12,556 nt of DNA from Bacteroidota bacterium. GTDB lineage: Bacteria; Bacteroidota; Ignavibacteria; Ignavibacteriales; Ignavibacteriaceae. Positions 1 to 7,765 of this stretch are shown here, piece after piece (the first letter of the stretch is position 1; every line of letters starts with the position of its first letter). The stretch spans positions 1 to 12,556 of the forward strand of contig JAJYIL010000028.1 in the NCBI GenBank assembly GCA_021790055.1. Direction: 5' to 3'. Position numbers and translations under genes: made by a program. Below the pieces are notes generated by a model. The model searched no databases. It was not told the DNA's origin and was given only the letters and a program-made list of their open reading frames with translations.

Positions 1-14
1 CTTAATCAATCTCA

Positions 15-1400
15 TCAGTGTCGTATTAACTTTTTGAATCCTAATCTTTCCAATCCTTTCTTAATTACCGGGTCTTTCATTTCATACTTCCAAACAAAGC
101 TGTTCATGAAATTCTCAATCATAATTACAATAGGACCTTCATCAATTCCAAGATAATCTTTGTCAAACCAATTAACAGTCGGATTAAAAGCATCGACAAA
201 GCCATACTTGCCCCACAGCCCTTGTTTCCCATAAACATCAAACATATGGATTACAGTCGGAATAACTATTTCGGGTGCAAATGGAAGAGAGCCGCAGGCT
301 GCCGTCGGAGCTATTGTTCCATCATCAAAATAATTATACTCAGGTCCGGAAGCACCGCGACCGGCATAGCCAAAGAATTTTTTATCATCATAGTTATAAG
401 ATTCACCGGGACCGTCGCAAGCAGTGATGCCCCATGTTAAAGAATCGTACCCTTTCCATCCATGCGGATTCTGAATTGCATAAAGTCTCTGGCAAAGCGT
501 GGCTCTTCTTGAGTTTTCAAAGTAATCGATTTTTTTCTTTTGCATATAACTGTCTGCAATGCCGCGAAAGTCAACAAACATTTCAGAATACTGATGACCG
601 AACAACGGCGGGAAGACAACGTGTGCAAGCCCTTTATAAGGCTCTTCCCATTTATATCCCGCCAGCCAATTACGATAGCCTTCCGGCGCTTCTTTCATTC
701 CGTCGCCAGCAGCTATGATGTAAAGGATTAAAGCTTCGTTATAACCGATCCAGCCGTACTTCGATAAGCCTTTTTCCGGCTTCCAGTCCATCGAGATTGC
801 ACCTTCTGTTTTTGCATCACCATTTAAAGTGAAGAAACTCCAATCAACACGGTCGAGTAATGAATCTGCATAGGAACGAATTTCTCTTTCCTGCATTTCA
901 TCTTTATCGTAATATTCTCTTGCGAAAATTACTCCGGCTAAAAGCAAGCCGGTATCTATAGATGAGAGCTCACAGTTCCAGAATCGTTTGCCTTTATTCA
1001 TATCGAGAAAATGATAATAGAATCCTTTATATCCAGTAGCCAAGGCATCGGTGCTCTGATCTGAATGAAGGAAAAAGTTTAACGCACTAAGAGTAACCGA
1101 AGCGGCTTTTTCTCTGGTTATCCAGCCGTGTTTTGCGCCGATAGCCCAGGATGGAATCGCAAATCCGACAGCGGCAATGCTTGCAGGCGAGTCTTTTGTT
1201 GAGCGGTCTTTAACAAGTCCGTTTTTCCAATTAGCCTCATTTATAAAATAAAGGAATGCGCGATGCTGAACTGAATCCAGGAAAGAATATTCTTTCCGGG
1301 AAAGATTATACTTAGCTGCATTTTTATAAGCTGAATTTTCTTGACAAAAGCTATTAAATGTTGAGACAAAAAAAATCGAGATAAAGATTATTTTAGACAT
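15..1400 (-). CDS. Periplasmic PF10091/GH144-like glycoside hydrolase (glucoamylase-family protein)
   Basis: A 461-residue protein with a Sec signal peptide (hydrophobic residues about 4-18, likely cleaved near residue 20). The rest is one (alpha/alpha)-barrel-type hydrolase domain, about 35-455. It aligns collinearly with the hydrolase at 10917-12556: GYNEA (219-223), GYDSLTWGITA (317-327), DDGTIAPTAA (359-368), GKYGFVDAFNP (397-407) and IDEGPI (419-424) all have counterparts. It has no T9SS sorting domain, and the lone Cys19 sits in a poor lipobox, so I infer a soluble periplasmic enzyme. The region aligning with the other enzyme's acidic DDGGDLVET stretch reads NCELSSIDT (142-150) here, so it belongs to a different subgroup and may differ in substrate or mode. 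No Shine-Dalgarno is visible; the ATG lies 3 nt after the stop of the upstream outer-membrane remnant, suggesting translational coupling in the ancestral operon. Family assignment is firm; beta-1,2-glucan as substrate is inference. Confidence 0.9.
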   Translation of the reverse strand: MSKIIFISIFFVSTFNSFCQENSAYKNAAKYNLSRKEYSFLDSVQHRAFLYFINEANWKNGLVKDRSTKDSPASIAAVGFAIPSWAIGAKHGWITREKAASVTLSALNFFLHSDQSTDALATGYKGFYYHFLDMNKGKRFWNCELSSIDTGLLLAGVIFAREYYDKDEMQEREIRSYADSLLDRVDWSFFTLNGDAKTEGAISMDWKPEKGLSKYGWIGYNEALILYIIAAGDGMKEAPEGYRNWLAGYKWEEPYKGLAHVVFPPLFGHQYSEMFVDFRGIADSYMQKKKIDYFENSRRATLCQRLYAIQNPHGWKGYDSLTWGITACDGPGESYNYDDKKFFGYAGRGASGPEYNYFDDGTIAPTAACGSLPFAPEIVIPTVIHMFDVYGKQGLWGKYGFVDAFNPTVNWFDKDYLGIDEGPIVIMIENFMNSFVWKYEMKDPVIKKGLERLGFKKLIRH

Positions 1401-1403
1401 TGT

Positions 1404-1555
1404 TAAAAACCAATACTTACTGTAAATCTGTTTACTATAAGAAGCCTTCCATAATCAGCCCATGCATAATCAAAGCCAAATGTATATCCTTAGTTAAAAG
1501 TATAATTTACTCCGGCACCGAATTCCAGTCCGCATCGCGATCTTCTGCTGCCGTA
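1404..1555 (-). pseudogene. C-terminal remnant of a PorV/PorQ-like outer-membrane beta-barrel protein
   Basis: Too short to be a normal gene, but one reading frame gives GLEFGAGVNYTFN, an in-frame TAA (1492-1490), then GYTFGFDYAWADYGRL and LLIVNRFTVSIGF before a TAA at 1406-1404. The alternating aromatic strands, the FGFDYAW segment and the terminal SIGF are typical of the last strands of PorV/PorQ-type outer-membrane proteins in the FCB group. Homology fades upstream of about 1531, the frame meets another TAA at 1558-1556, and no start codon or signal peptide is present. The piece therefore looks like a residue of a larger gene whose 5' part was lost, with an extra nonsense mutation. It lies directly between the receptor's stop (1573) and the ATG of the hydrolase at 1400. 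Assignment rests on pattern recognition of about 45 codons, so the exact family is moderately sure. Confidence 0.6.
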
Positions 1556-1572
1556 TTATTCACTCAAAGACA

Positions 1573-4512
1573 TTATTGTAGACTCCAACGAAGTCCTAAT
1601 TGCACAACAGGGCCATAATCACTTTCAGACGTAGGGAAACCATTTCCCTGAACCACATAAGTATCATTCGCATTGTTGAGATTAACCAGATTGAGGTAAA
1701 CGACGAGACCAGGCCACGGCAGATTTTGTTTGGCAGTTAAGTCCCAACGCAGGTATGAAAGTTTCGCGGGTCGAAGTTCCGGATACTGATTTGTTCCGGT
1801 CGATACATTTGACTGGTATATCATGGATACGAGGATAGAGAAGCCCTGATAATCATACCCAACGGAAAGATTAACAACGTTATCTGGCTGGTATAGCAGA
1901 CGATCGGTATATAAAGTATCTACATGCACCGGTATGTAAGTGGGAAAAACGCCAGGCTTGGTAACGGTAAAGGGATATTTTGCGCTTGAGAAAATATGAG
2001 TATAATTTATGTTGAACACCAATCCGCTCAGCAATCCCGGCAGGTACCAGAAGTGGGTTTCCCAGTCAAGCTCCACACCGTAGTCGTCAACACGATTGGG
2101 ATTGTTAAAATCGGTAGTCACCTGATAATCTAACTGGGTGGAGTCGAGCCCGGGATACCGGGATATATTTGAAATATAGCTGCTCTGCGGAAATATCATG
2201 TCATCTATTCTCTTCAGAAATCCACCAACGGTAAGCAGCCCGATCTCGTTGTTATAAAAAGAAAGCTGTAAGTTGTAGTTCTGCGAATGAACGGGCTGCA
2301 AACCAAAGTTGTTCCAGGCGACTGAGCGGTTAGATGGAAATAGATCGATTTTCGGTATGATGGATGTGAAGTCCGGATAGGCAAGTGTGCTGGTGTAGGA
2401 TAGTCGAGCTATAAACCATGAAAGCGGCTTGTACATCAAGCTCACGTCGGGCAACAAGTAGCCGTGATACTGATTGATTGTAGTATCAATATGAGGATAG
2501 ATGCTTGGATAATATATAGCCTGGTTTGCATTTGAAATTCTCGCGGTCCGGTAAGATGTTTCGAGCCCCTGGTATCGAGCTCCGCCTATCAGCGTGATCT
2601 GAGTTCCAATATTGACGGTTGCCATGGCATACGCAGCACTCTCATACTCATTTCCGAAGTAATTGTTGGCAATGTTGCCATAAGGATCAGGAGTGTAACC
2701 CCATGATTGCCAGCCCGCCTGCTCGGCACCTTTACTAACAAAATTTACAATTTGCGACAAAAAGTCCAGATTCATTGGAAGCCCCGGAGCGTATTTGCTG
2801 TTCAGAAAATTTCCGAATTTGAAACCCGGATCTTCGAACACGGTTATTGGAAGAAGCTGGTTTCCCGAAGTACTCAGGTTGTAGGGCGGCTGTGTCATAA
2901 AAGGATATGCATTAACTATTGCCCGGCGTGGAAGAGTCAAGTTAAAGACACCGCTCCCGCCCGCATAATTGGCACTAAAAGACCGGTGAGTATAATGATA
3001 TTGTCCACCAAATTTCAGAATTCCTGAGACAGCATCCGATAAGGTAATGTCTTTCGTAATGTCGATTGACCCAACAATATTCCTTTGCATTGTAATATTG
3101 TTGCTGGTGCTGAGAGATAAAAGATTCATGAGCTTCGGGTCGACTTTAGCCGAAGCTGCCTGAGCAATCGTTTCAGGAGGCGAGGACTGCGACACAGATG
3201 CCAGATTCGCCGGGTATTGCTGAAAAGTCGCTCCCCATCCTCCGCGGGAAATATTCTCTGAGAGCGAGTGAGAAATCTTCACATTCAGTCCGAATGACAG
3301 CACGCGCTGCTTGAAGTCAATGAGATTTGTCATTACATAAAGCTTCGTGGGTGAGTACGAGGCGTTGTCGAAAATCTGGTTTGAGATAAGGCTGTACTGC
3401 TGGCTTAGCGTCTGCGTTGTCGTATTGCTGCCGCTGAAGAAGTTCATGAAATCAATCTTACCATCGGGCAGCTTGTAATCCACATTGACGGTCCCGTTAT
3501 ACCGCTGTGTGATGCTGGGAATAAAGCTGAGAGTGAGAGAGTTAAGAAGTAAAGGATTATTGACGCCAGAATTTTTTGAAGCGAGAGCATAGCCTGCACC
3601 TAACTCATCGCTTGATAAATTTTCCCGGTCGACAACCGCTTGCACAAGGATTCCAAGTCGTCGATCAAGAAATCTGTCTCCGACGGTGGCGGAAAAATTG
3701 TAATCGCCAAACTGATTCCGAAGACCTTCGTATCCTCCCTGCGCAGATAGTTCTATTTCCGGCATGCCCGAAGAGGTCTGTTTGGCTTCTCTGATTTGGA
3801 AGTTGACAACTCCTCCGAGAACGGCAGCGTTCATATCGGGAGTTACAGTCTTGAATACCTCAATCCCACTCAGCATGTTTGAAGAAATCATGCTCATGTT
3901 CACTGCTCGATTACTGCTGCTCGTTGCAGCCATTTCTACACCGTCAATCTCAACCCGGTTGTACTTAGGCTGTAGTCCGTCGATGGAGACTTCGTATCCC
4001 TGCCCGCCCTGTCTTAAAAGATAAACGCCCGGGAGTCTGCCTACTGACTCGGCAGCATTGGCGTCCGGAAGCTGCTGAATTTTAGCGGCAGACACCACAT
4101 TCACTATCTTGTTGGAGGAAAGCTGCTGGTTAATGGCAGCATACTGTCCGCTTGCCTGAGCCGTTGCAACAACAGTTTCTCCTACAACTCCAACTGGTAC
4201 AAGCTTAAAATTCTCAATAAGGTGTTGACTCTTTTTTAATTCTATATTAACTGTGACCGTTTTATATCCAATCTAGGAAACTTTCAATGTATAAGAACCA
4301 GAATTAACATTAGGGATTAAATAGTTACCTTCCATGTCTGAAGAAGCTCCCAAGCTAGTACCAACAAGTATAACATTTGCACCTATCAGAGGCTGATTAT
4401 TAGACTTGTCTGTTATCTTACCGGATATTTTAGACGTTTGGGACCACACGATTTGTGATAATAGAAAAACGATAATCAGAGTAAAAATAGTCTTAAATTT
4501 TTGCGCACTCAT
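1573..4512 (-). pseudogene. TonB-dependent receptor interrupted by an in-frame amber stop
   Basis: Read through, this is one frame of 980 codons. Residues 1-25 are a signal peptide. About 27-105 is a carboxypeptidase-regulatory-like domain (ISGKITDKSNNQPLIGANV). About 117-260 is the plug, with NVVSAAKIQQLPDANAAESV and GRLPGVYLLRQGGQGYEVSI; the rest is a 22-strand-type barrel ending in GLRWSLQ. The plug pattern resembles Xanthomonas/Caulobacter-type carbohydrate receptors (TIGR01782-like) more than classical SusC, and no SusD neighbour is present. Codon 80 is TAG (4275-4273), in ...YTLKVS-stop-IGYKTVTV..., where relatives usually have Tyr. The 843-codon open frame left downstream begins at a GTG (4104, codon 137) inside the plug and would lack a signal peptide, so export is unlikely. 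The ATG at 4512 has a weak upstream GAAGG. The part below about 4200 is much GC-richer than the start of the gene. It would import oligosaccharides across the outer membrane if intact; a base-calling error would restore it. Confidence 0.85.
4273..4275 (-). other. Premature TAG codon within the TonB receptor gene
   Basis: The codons on either side translate in the same frame to LKVS and IGYKTVTV, matching the usual end of the regulatory-like domain (LKVSYIGYKT in many relatives). The distance from the ATG at 4512 to the GTG at 4104 is 408 nt, exactly 136 codons, so no frameshift is involved. A single base change from TAC or TAT gives TAG. Confidence 0.9.
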
Positions 4513-4565
4513 TTTTTACCTTCATATAGAGAAGATTCAAATACTCCAAACTATTTTAATTGGTG

Positions 4566-4615
4566 TCTATTTAATTGCAACCTATTTAGTTTCTTGAGCA
4601 CTTTAATTAAATAGA
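4566..4615. repeat. 11-bp perfect inverted repeat upstream of the TonB receptor gene
   Basis: TCTATTTAATT (4566-4576) and AATTAAATAGA (4605-4615) are exact reverse complements separated by 28 nt, in the leader or promoter region of the receptor gene (ATG at 4512). CTATTTA also recurs as a direct repeat at 4582-4588 between the arms. It could form an mRNA leader hairpin or mark paired protein-binding sites. It does not carry the CpG-centred AAACGTTT core seen in the two candidate LacI operators. The low complexity of AT-rich DNA makes chance possible. Confidence 0.5.
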
Positions 4616-4680
4616 AACAATATATCTAAGCTTGGCATTCATTTACAATCACGAGTTTTGCCTCTTAATTACTCTCACTC

Positions 4681-4740
4681 CTGCCTTCTCTCCCCGAGGG
4701 AGAGAGGAGGAAAACTCTCCCTTTGGGAGATGACAAGGCG
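4681..4740. repeat. Nested inverted-repeat element (two hairpins inside an outer stem)
   Basis: Hairpin 1 pairs TCTCTCCC (4687-4694) with GGGAGAGA (4698-4705) around CGA. Hairpin 2 pairs TCTCCC (4716-4721) with GGGAGA (4725-4730) around TTT. The outer arms GCCTT (4683-4687) and AAGGC (4735-4739) enclose both. The element begins only a few bases past the stop of the secreted beta-helix gene (4747), so it may terminate or protect the 3' end of that transcript. There is no clear U-tract after the stems, so it is not a textbook intrinsic terminator. Its GC-rich, purine/pyrimidine-biased make-up contrasts with the AT-rich spacer and resembles dispersed palindromic (REP-like) elements. A second copy cannot be shown within this window. 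Confidence 0.65.
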
Positions 4741-4746
4741 AGGGTA

Positions 4747-6441
4747 CTATTTAAGGAGCATCATTTTCTTTGTTAAAGAATAATTACCGGATTCAAGTCT
4801 GTACAAATAAATTCCGCTTGCCAGGTTTGTAGCGTTGAAATCTATTACGTAGTCGCCTGGTTTTTGATATTGGTTAACCAAAGTAGCGACTTCTTGTCCT
4901 AATATATTATATATTTTTAGAGTAACTAAACCGCTCTTTGTAATACTGTATTTAATATTTGTAGTCGGGTTGAACGGATTAGGGTAGTTTTGGTTTAAAC
5001 TAAACTTTGTAGGAATGCCGTTATTTATTTGCTTTACACCTGTAACCCCGGGAAACCAATTTAAATCGCCAAGAGGTAACCCATCGCTGCCAATAAGGCT
5101 TGCGCTATATTTCAAATTCTCCGGTACAGGATATCCTTGCGTTTGAGCCCAGTTCTTCGCCACTGAACCGAACACATTAGCCGGGTTGGTTACGTTCTGT
5201 CTCCAGAGAGGAGAGGTAGCAATCGTTCCGTTCCAGCGTGCGACCGTATACAAATTTAGACCGGCAACCATTGGATTTACAATGGACGCTGAAAACTCCG
5301 GATCAGCATTGACATTATTTGAAGCTGATAAGCCTGGCCAAGATGTCTTATCCGCAAACATTGCTAAAGTGTGACTGTCCATCCAAGCGGGAGGAACGAT
5401 GTAATTCTTCGTGGTGTCATTGATTGCTGCAATAGTGCTGTCGATGCTTGATTGCCAGTAATAGGCATTGTTTGTTACAACGATACTTCTGCCAGCCTCC
5501 GTCCAGGTATACGGCGCCTCACTGAATTGAAAAAGGGAATCAAAAACGACCACCGCCGGAGACTCATTCCCCAGTCCGCCGTTTTTAATAGAAGCGGAAT
5601 CTAAACCCCATGCATACGTGTCGTAGAAAATGTTGTTTGAAATATATGCACTATCAGCCTGATATATTCTAAAAGGCATCCAGGCACATCCTACCATTGT
5701 GTTGTGATTAAATTGGAAATATCTAAGATTATCATTACCCCATATCCCAAACGAGATAGCGTAGAAAGTATTGTTTACAAATTGCAGAGTATCTGCAGCC
5801 TCGGCAAATATAATATTAGTCGGGAAACCGGCTTGAGATTGGATGTTTCGGAACTCACAATTAGTAATATAAAAAGAGTTACCCGAGCCGCCGTAACTGA
5901 GCAGGGCTCCTTGTCCTGCTGTAAAATCATCGAACACGCAGTGATTGATTCGCACCGACGAACCCTGTGGAATCCCGTCTAAAAGTCTGTCGTCTCCAGC
6001 CGTTATCAATCCGTCGGTTCTCTTGCCCAGGAAGTAAAGATTATCTAAATTAAGGTTCCCTTCCAGGTTCTCAGTAAAACGGGCGGGTGTAGAGTTGTCT
6101 GAAAGTATAAAGGGTTCAATCACAGGAGGCATACCTGTAACGGGATTATTCTTCCCGATTATAGTGAGCGTTACACCGTTAAAATTGGCAGCCATATTAA
6201 TAGTAGCTGTAAAGAAATATGTCGAGTCAACGCTTCCGGTTTGCTGCAGCACATAAACTCGTTGTGGATCCTTCCGAGCTCCTGTTGCCGTAGTATCACC
6301 TGCGATGACATTGTTAATATTGCCTGGCGGCATCGCCGACACATAAAGTGTGTCCGACGACGTTTGGGCGAACGACGACACAGGCACTAGGTACAGTACC
6401 GCAATCGCCGTAAATAACGTTAATATAATGATCTTTTTCAT
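4747..6441 (-). CDS. T9SS-secreted right-handed beta-helix-like protein of unknown activity
   Basis: A 564-residue secreted protein. Residues 1-26 are a signal peptide ending in SSFAQ. Residues about 80-330 show spaced repeats of the parallel beta-helix type (NCVF/NCEF/NNTFY/NHNTMV/NNIFYD), as in pectate-lyase-like and other polysaccharide-active or -binding proteins. Residues about 340-470 are a linker-like segment containing DGLPLGDLNWFPG. Residues about 478-564 are a T9SS type A sorting domain (NYPNPFNPTT, YNILGQEVATL, SGIYLYRLESG, KKMMLLK). The protein should therefore be exported through the outer membrane and released or anchored on the surface. I do not see an unambiguous lyase catalytic motif, so lyase activity is not claimed; a glycan-binding or accessory hydrolytic role is possible. 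The start is well supported by a GGAGGT four bases before the ATG, the best ribosome-binding site in the window. The gene follows the LacI gene, with a candidate operator in the gap. Confidence 0.88.
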   Translation of the reverse strand: MKKIIILTLFTAIAVLYLVPVSSFAQTSSDTLYVSAMPPGNINNVIAGDTTATGARKDPQRVYVLQQTGSVDSTYFFTATINMAANFNGVTLTIIGKNNPVTGMPPVIEPFILSDNSTPARFTENLEGNLNLDNLYFLGKRTDGLITAGDDRLLDGIPQGSSVRINHCVFDDFTAGQGALLSYGGSGNSFYITNCEFRNIQSQAGFPTNIIFAEAADTLQFVNNTFYAISFGIWGNDNLRYFQFNHNTMVGCAWMPFRIYQADSAYISNNIFYDTYAWGLDSASIKNGGLGNESPAVVVFDSLFQFSEAPYTWTEAGRSIVVTNNAYYWQSSIDSTIAAINDTTKNYIVPPAWMDSHTLAMFADKTSWPGLSASNNVNADPEFSASIVNPMVAGLNLYTVARWNGTIATSPLWRQNVTNPANVFGSVAKNWAQTQGYPVPENLKYSASLIGSDGLPLGDLNWFPGVTGVKQINNGIPTKFSLNQNYPNPFNPTTNIKYSITKSGLVTLKIYNILGQEVATLVNQYQKPGDYVIDFNATNLASGIYLYRLESGNYSLTKKMMLLK

Positions 6442-6445
6442 TTCT

Positions 6446-6451
6446 ACCTCC
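6446..6451 (-). promoter_or_regulatory. Strong Shine-Dalgarno (GGAGGT) of the beta-helix gene
   Basis: Reads GGAGGT-AGAA-ATG on the minus strand. This fixes the start of the beta-helix gene at 6441 and stands out because the LacI gene and the hydrolase at 15-1400 lack a recognisable site. Confidence 0.75.
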
Positions 6452-6523
6452 GTTAGAATTGTTATGTTATGTTAAGTTAATTTGGTTATAGTAGCTAACC
6501 TGCCTGCCGAATACTATAATACG

Positions 6524-6535
6524 CGAAACGTTTCG
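6524..6535. promoter_or_regulatory. Candidate LacI-family operator upstream of the beta-helix gene
   Basis: CGAAACGTTTCG is a perfect 12-bp palindrome centred on CpG. It extends to 20 bp (6520-6539) with one mismatched pair. It lies 83 bp upstream of the beta-helix ATG and just downstream of the LacI stop codon (6582). The AAACGTTT core is shared with the palindrome at 7695-7712. A central CpG in an even-length palindrome is the usual design of LacI-family operators, where the hinge helix inserts at the CpG. Binding by the neighbouring LacI protein is inferred. Confidence 0.72.
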
Positions 6536-6581
6536 TGTAGTGAAGCTCAACAGACAAATTACATGTACGTTAAAAAAACAT

Positions 6582-7589
6582 TCAGTATTTGCATCCGCAA
6601 GATCCGCCAATATCAAGTTCAACGGGAAGTACTTCAAAATGAACTTTATTATTTTTTTTATTTATTTTATCCAGCAGATATTTAACTGCCTTACTGCCTA
6701 ATTCCATAATAGGCACGCGTACAGTTGTCAATCTGGGAACAAGAAAATTACTAAGATAAATATCATCAAAACCGGCAACTGCAACATCACTCGGAATTTT
6801 AATGCTAAATTCTTTTGCCGCTTCATACGCACCTACAGCCATCATATCATTAGCAGCAAAAATAGCTTCCGGTCTAATTTTTTGATTCATCAGAGTCGTA
6901 AATGCAACGCAGCCGGATTCGACATCGAAATTACCGTTTACAATTAGGCTAGGGTCTTTCTTTATTTTGTATTTTTTAAGAGCGCTTAAATAGCCGGCGA
7001 ACCTCTCTTCAGCATCGCAGTTTCCTTTAGGTCCGTTAATTATTCCGATTTTTTTGTACTTGTGAATTTCTATAAAATGCTCGATAATATCGTATGCGCC
7101 TTTGAAATTATCTATTTTAATCTGGCTGGTGCCGTTAAAATCTCCGCAAGTATTCACAAGTATAACGGGAGTCTTGCTTTTAGAAATTATTTTGGAAATT
7201 CCATCCTGGATTTGCGGCGCCATTAAGATTACACCGTCAACTCTACCGCTGCCCATCAGCTCGATTAGAGTTTCAATTAAATTCCTCTGGCTATGCGAGC
7301 TTGATATTAAAACATGCCAGTTGCGCTTGTATGCTTCTTCATCTATACTGTGAATAAAATCCATGAAGAATTCACCGACCAAATCAGGCAGCACAACACC
7401 GATAGTTTCGGTAGACTGCTTAGATAAGCTTCGCGCTATAGGATTTGGGATATAATTAAGGTCTTCAACTATTTTTTGAATTTTGGCTTTGGTATCGGGC
7501 TTAACCAGTTCGCTGTTATTCAGTGCTCTGGATACAGTTGCGATGGAAACTCCCGCTTTCAGAGCTACTTTATGAATGTCAATTTTCAT
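6582..7589 (-). CDS. LacI-family transcriptional regulator
   Basis: A 335-residue protein of full LacI length. The N-terminal winged-free helix-turn-helix is residues 1-46, with recognition helix SIATVSRALN (15-24). The hinge helix is PNPIARSL (48-55), whose Leu55 is the position expected to insert at a central CpG. From about residue 60 (ETIGVVLPDL) to the end is a periplasmic-binding-protein-like effector domain, including FAANDMMAVGAYEAA and VAGFDDIYLSNFLVPRLTTV. The C-terminus is Cys-containing (GGSCGCKY). It most likely represses the surrounding genes until a sugar, probably an oligosaccharide from the glucan degraded here, binds. A palindromic candidate operator lies 106 bp upstream of its own start and another in front of the next gene downstream, suggesting autoregulation. 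No Shine-Dalgarno is visible before the ATG. Family is certain; the ligand is unknown. Confidence 0.95.
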   Translation of the reverse strand: MKIDIHKVALKAGVSIATVSRALNNSELVKPDTKAKIQKIVEDLNYIPNPIARSLSKQSTETIGVVLPDLVGEFFMDFIHSIDEEAYKRNWHVLISSSHSQRNLIETLIELMGSGRVDGVILMAPQIQDGISKIISKSKTPVILVNTCGDFNGTSQIKIDNFKGAYDIIEHFIEIHKYKKIGIINGPKGNCDAEERFAGYLSALKKYKIKKDPSLIVNGNFDVESGCVAFTTLMNQKIRPEAIFAANDMMAVGAYEAAKEFSIKIPSDVAVAGFDDIYLSNFLVPRLTTVRVPIMELGSKAVKYLLDKINKKNNKVHFEVLPVELDIGGSCGCKY

Positions 7590-7694
7590 TTTATTAAATT
7601 GTAAAAATATTATCCAATAATTGAGTTAGTGTTTATGATCATTTAACGATATCCTAAATCGAACAAATAAAACGTTGAAAGAAGTAAAGAATAT

Positions 7695-7712
7695 AATGTA
7701 AACGTTTACATT
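7695..7712. promoter_or_regulatory. 18-bp perfect palindrome, candidate LacI operator
   Basis: AATGTAAACGTTTACATT is perfectly self-complementary over 18 bp with CpG at its centre (7703-7704). It sits in the 298-bp gap upstream of the LacI gene, 106 bp before its ATG, where an autoregulatory operator is expected. It shares AAACGTTT with the site at 6524-6535. An isolated AACGTT at 7671-7676, about 30 bp closer to the gene, could be a degenerate second site. Confidence 0.8.
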
Positions 7713-7765
7713 TAAACTAATAAACTAATTACATTTTGTCAAGTAATATTTTGGTATTCAATGGA

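Noticed and set aside
1573..4104. The 843-codon frame as a complete gene starting at GTG 4104
   Set aside because: The GTG is inside the plug domain, there is no signal peptide, and upstream codons in the same frame continue receptor sequence to an ATG at 4512, interrupted only by one TAG.
4513..4746. Small gene in the spacer between receptor and beta-helix genes
   Set aside because: No frame of useful length with a start and ribosome-binding site; the sequence is dominated by inverted repeats and AT-rich DNA.
6415..6422. TAACGTTA near the start of the beta-helix gene as a third operator
   Set aside because: Only 8 bp, inside the signal-peptide coding region, and lacking the AAACGTTT core; short AT-rich palindromes are expected by chance.
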